Source: Spirochaetales bacterium Spiro_03
GTDB lineage: Bacteria; Spirochaetota; Spirochaetia; Sphaerochaetales; Sphaerochaetaceae
NCBI GenBank assembly: GCA_001603105.1
Contig: LVBE01000085.1
Span: 1-42,785 of the forward strand
DNA: 42,785 nt
Direction: 5' to 3'
The notes below the pieces were generated by a model. The model had not been told where the DNA came from, ran no database searches, and saw only the letters and a program-made list of their open reading frames with translations. Positions 41,597 to 42,785 of this stretch are shown here, in pieces. Numbering within the stretch: position 1 is the first letter of the stretch; every line of letters starts with the position of its first letter. The translations under genes were made by a program, and so were the position numbers.

Positions 41597-42637
41597 ATGG
41601 AACACGAAGTAAAGACCGAGCAGCCGCTTCTTGACCGCAGCGGTCGGATAGTTGAACAGGGGTGGGCCCGCCATCCGTTGTGGCACTACGACCGAAAGGC
41701 GATTCGGGGTGGAGCACTGTTGACCAAGGAGTGGGAATACTGGGCTATCGTCAACCAAAAAGCGGGCTATGCACTGACGGCGACGATCAGTGACTTGGGC
41801 TATGCCGGTCTGATGGCGCTCTCCTACATCGACCTCAAAAGAGGTGCAGTAGCCCAACGTGATGCCATCGCCCTCTTGCCTTTGGGGCGCATCGGACTGC
41901 AGGCACACTCACGCACCCCCAGCCAGGTCAGCTGGGCGAACAAGAATGTCCGCCTCGCCTTCTTCAACTGGGGATCGACTACGCGCCTGATGGTTGCCTG
42001 CCCGTCACTGAACCTTCCTGATGGATCGGTGGGTCTGGACTTTGACCTCACCCTCACCCGCCGAGAGGATGCCGAGAGCTTGGTCATCGCCACCAGCTGG
42101 AAAGAGCGGCGCACAGCCTTCTACTACAATGAGAAGGCGAACTGCTACAGCGCCAGCGGGACCATCCGACGGGGGATGGAGAGCGAAACCCTCCTCTCCG
42201 GGGAGGCGTGGGGGGTGCTAGACTGGGGTCGCGGCAGGTGGACCTACCAGAACACCTGGTATTGGGCGAGCCTATCGACGATAGTGGAGAACACCACCGT
42301 CGGACTGAACCTCGGCTATGGCTTCTCGGACCGGACCGTCGCCAGTGAGAATGCCATCATCTATGACCACACCATCCACAAACTCGGGCTCGTCACCTTT
42401 CACTTTAACCACGATGATCTGATGAAGCGGTGGAGGATCAGCGACGAGGATGGACGCCTTGACCTAGTCTTTGACCCGATCGTCGATCGATCGAGTGTGA
42501 CTGACATGGTGCTCATCAAATCGGTGCAACACCAACTCTTCGGCTCCTATAGCGGAAGTCTGAAACTCGACGATGGGACGATCATCACCCTCGATGGAGC
42601 CATCGGGTTTGCCGAAGAGGTCTTCAATCGATGGTGA
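41597..42637 (+). CDS. DUF2804 domain-containing protein
   Basis: QPLLDRSGRIVEQGWARHPLWHYDRKAIRG and lipocalin-like strand pattern typical of DUF2804. Confidence 0.8.
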   Translation: MEHEVKTEQPLLDRSGRIVEQGWARHPLWHYDRKAIRGGALLTKEWEYWAIVNQKAGYALTATISDLGYAGLMALSYIDLKRGAVAQRDAIALLPLGRIGLQAHSRTPSQVSWANKNVRLAFFNWGSTTRLMVACPSLNLPDGSVGLDFDLTLTRREDAESLVIATSWKERRTAFYYNEKANCYSASGTIRRGMESETLLSGEAWGVLDWGRGRWTYQNTWYWASLSTIVENTTVGLNLGYGFSDRTVASENAIIYDHTIHKLGLVTFHFNHDDLMKRWRISDEDGRLDLVFDPIVDRSSVTDMVLIKSVQHQLFGSYSGSLKLDDGTIITLDGAIGFAEEVFNRW

Positions 42638-42663
42638 ATTCACTAGGGCTACCGGTTCGTCCA

Positions 42664-42690
42664 CCTCAGCCATAGTGGCAGAGGTCTTTT
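42664..42690 (+). terminator. Candidate terminator downstream of DUF2804 gene
   Basis: CCTC-A-GCCA-TAG-TGGC-A-GAGG then TCTTTT. Confidence 0.55.
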
Positions 42691-42785
42691 GTGCTAGCCC
42701 GGCATCACGAATGCTTCACTCGATGTGGTCTAGGTCTTGATTTCTGAGACGAACGCCGTATTCACAAGAAAATACATGATGGTTT

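Noticed and set aside
42638-42785. Non-coding tail with GGGCTA...TAGCCC inverted repeat
   Set aside because: Apart from the candidate terminator, too short and cut by the window edge to interpret.

Overview
The window is a dense chromosomal segment, about 38 protein genes and one tRNA. Protein style suggests a Sphaerochaeta-like spirochete (inference, no search run). Left to right: HAD phosphatase and MFS transporter; ferredoxin/rubredoxin pair; small XRE regulator; nine-gene minus-strand branched-chain amino acid operon (ilvN-ilvC-leuA-cimA-leuC-leuD-leuB-ilvD-ilvB); YesM/YesN-type two-component system; HAD phosphatase plus sugar ABC transporter; DtxR-family regulator; polar amino acid ABC transporter; D-aminoacylase with a regulator-like protein carrying a degenerate Fic domain; FAD oxidoreductase; alpha/beta hydrolase; nucleoside salvage cluster (nucleoside hydrolase, nitroreductase, nucleoside phosphorylase, BMP-type nucleoside ABC transporter); two paralogous outer-membrane-type beta-barrel proteins of lower GC; tRNA-Pro(CGG); PpiD/SurA-like protein; DUF2804 protein. 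Main findings: (1) an unlisted 38-codon GTG-started Leu/Ile-rich leader peptide, followed by mutually exclusive hairpins, upstream of the BCAA operon, consistent with ribosome-mediated attenuation; (2) an HTH-Fic protein whose catalytic motif and inhibitory motif are both degenerate; (3) stem-loops between substrate-binding protein and downstream transporter gene in all three ABC operons; (4) all six convergent gene pairs overlap at their 3' ends; (5) a shared cysteine-free mature N-terminus in three unrelated substrate-binding proteins. No CRISPR array, IS element or prophage was seen.
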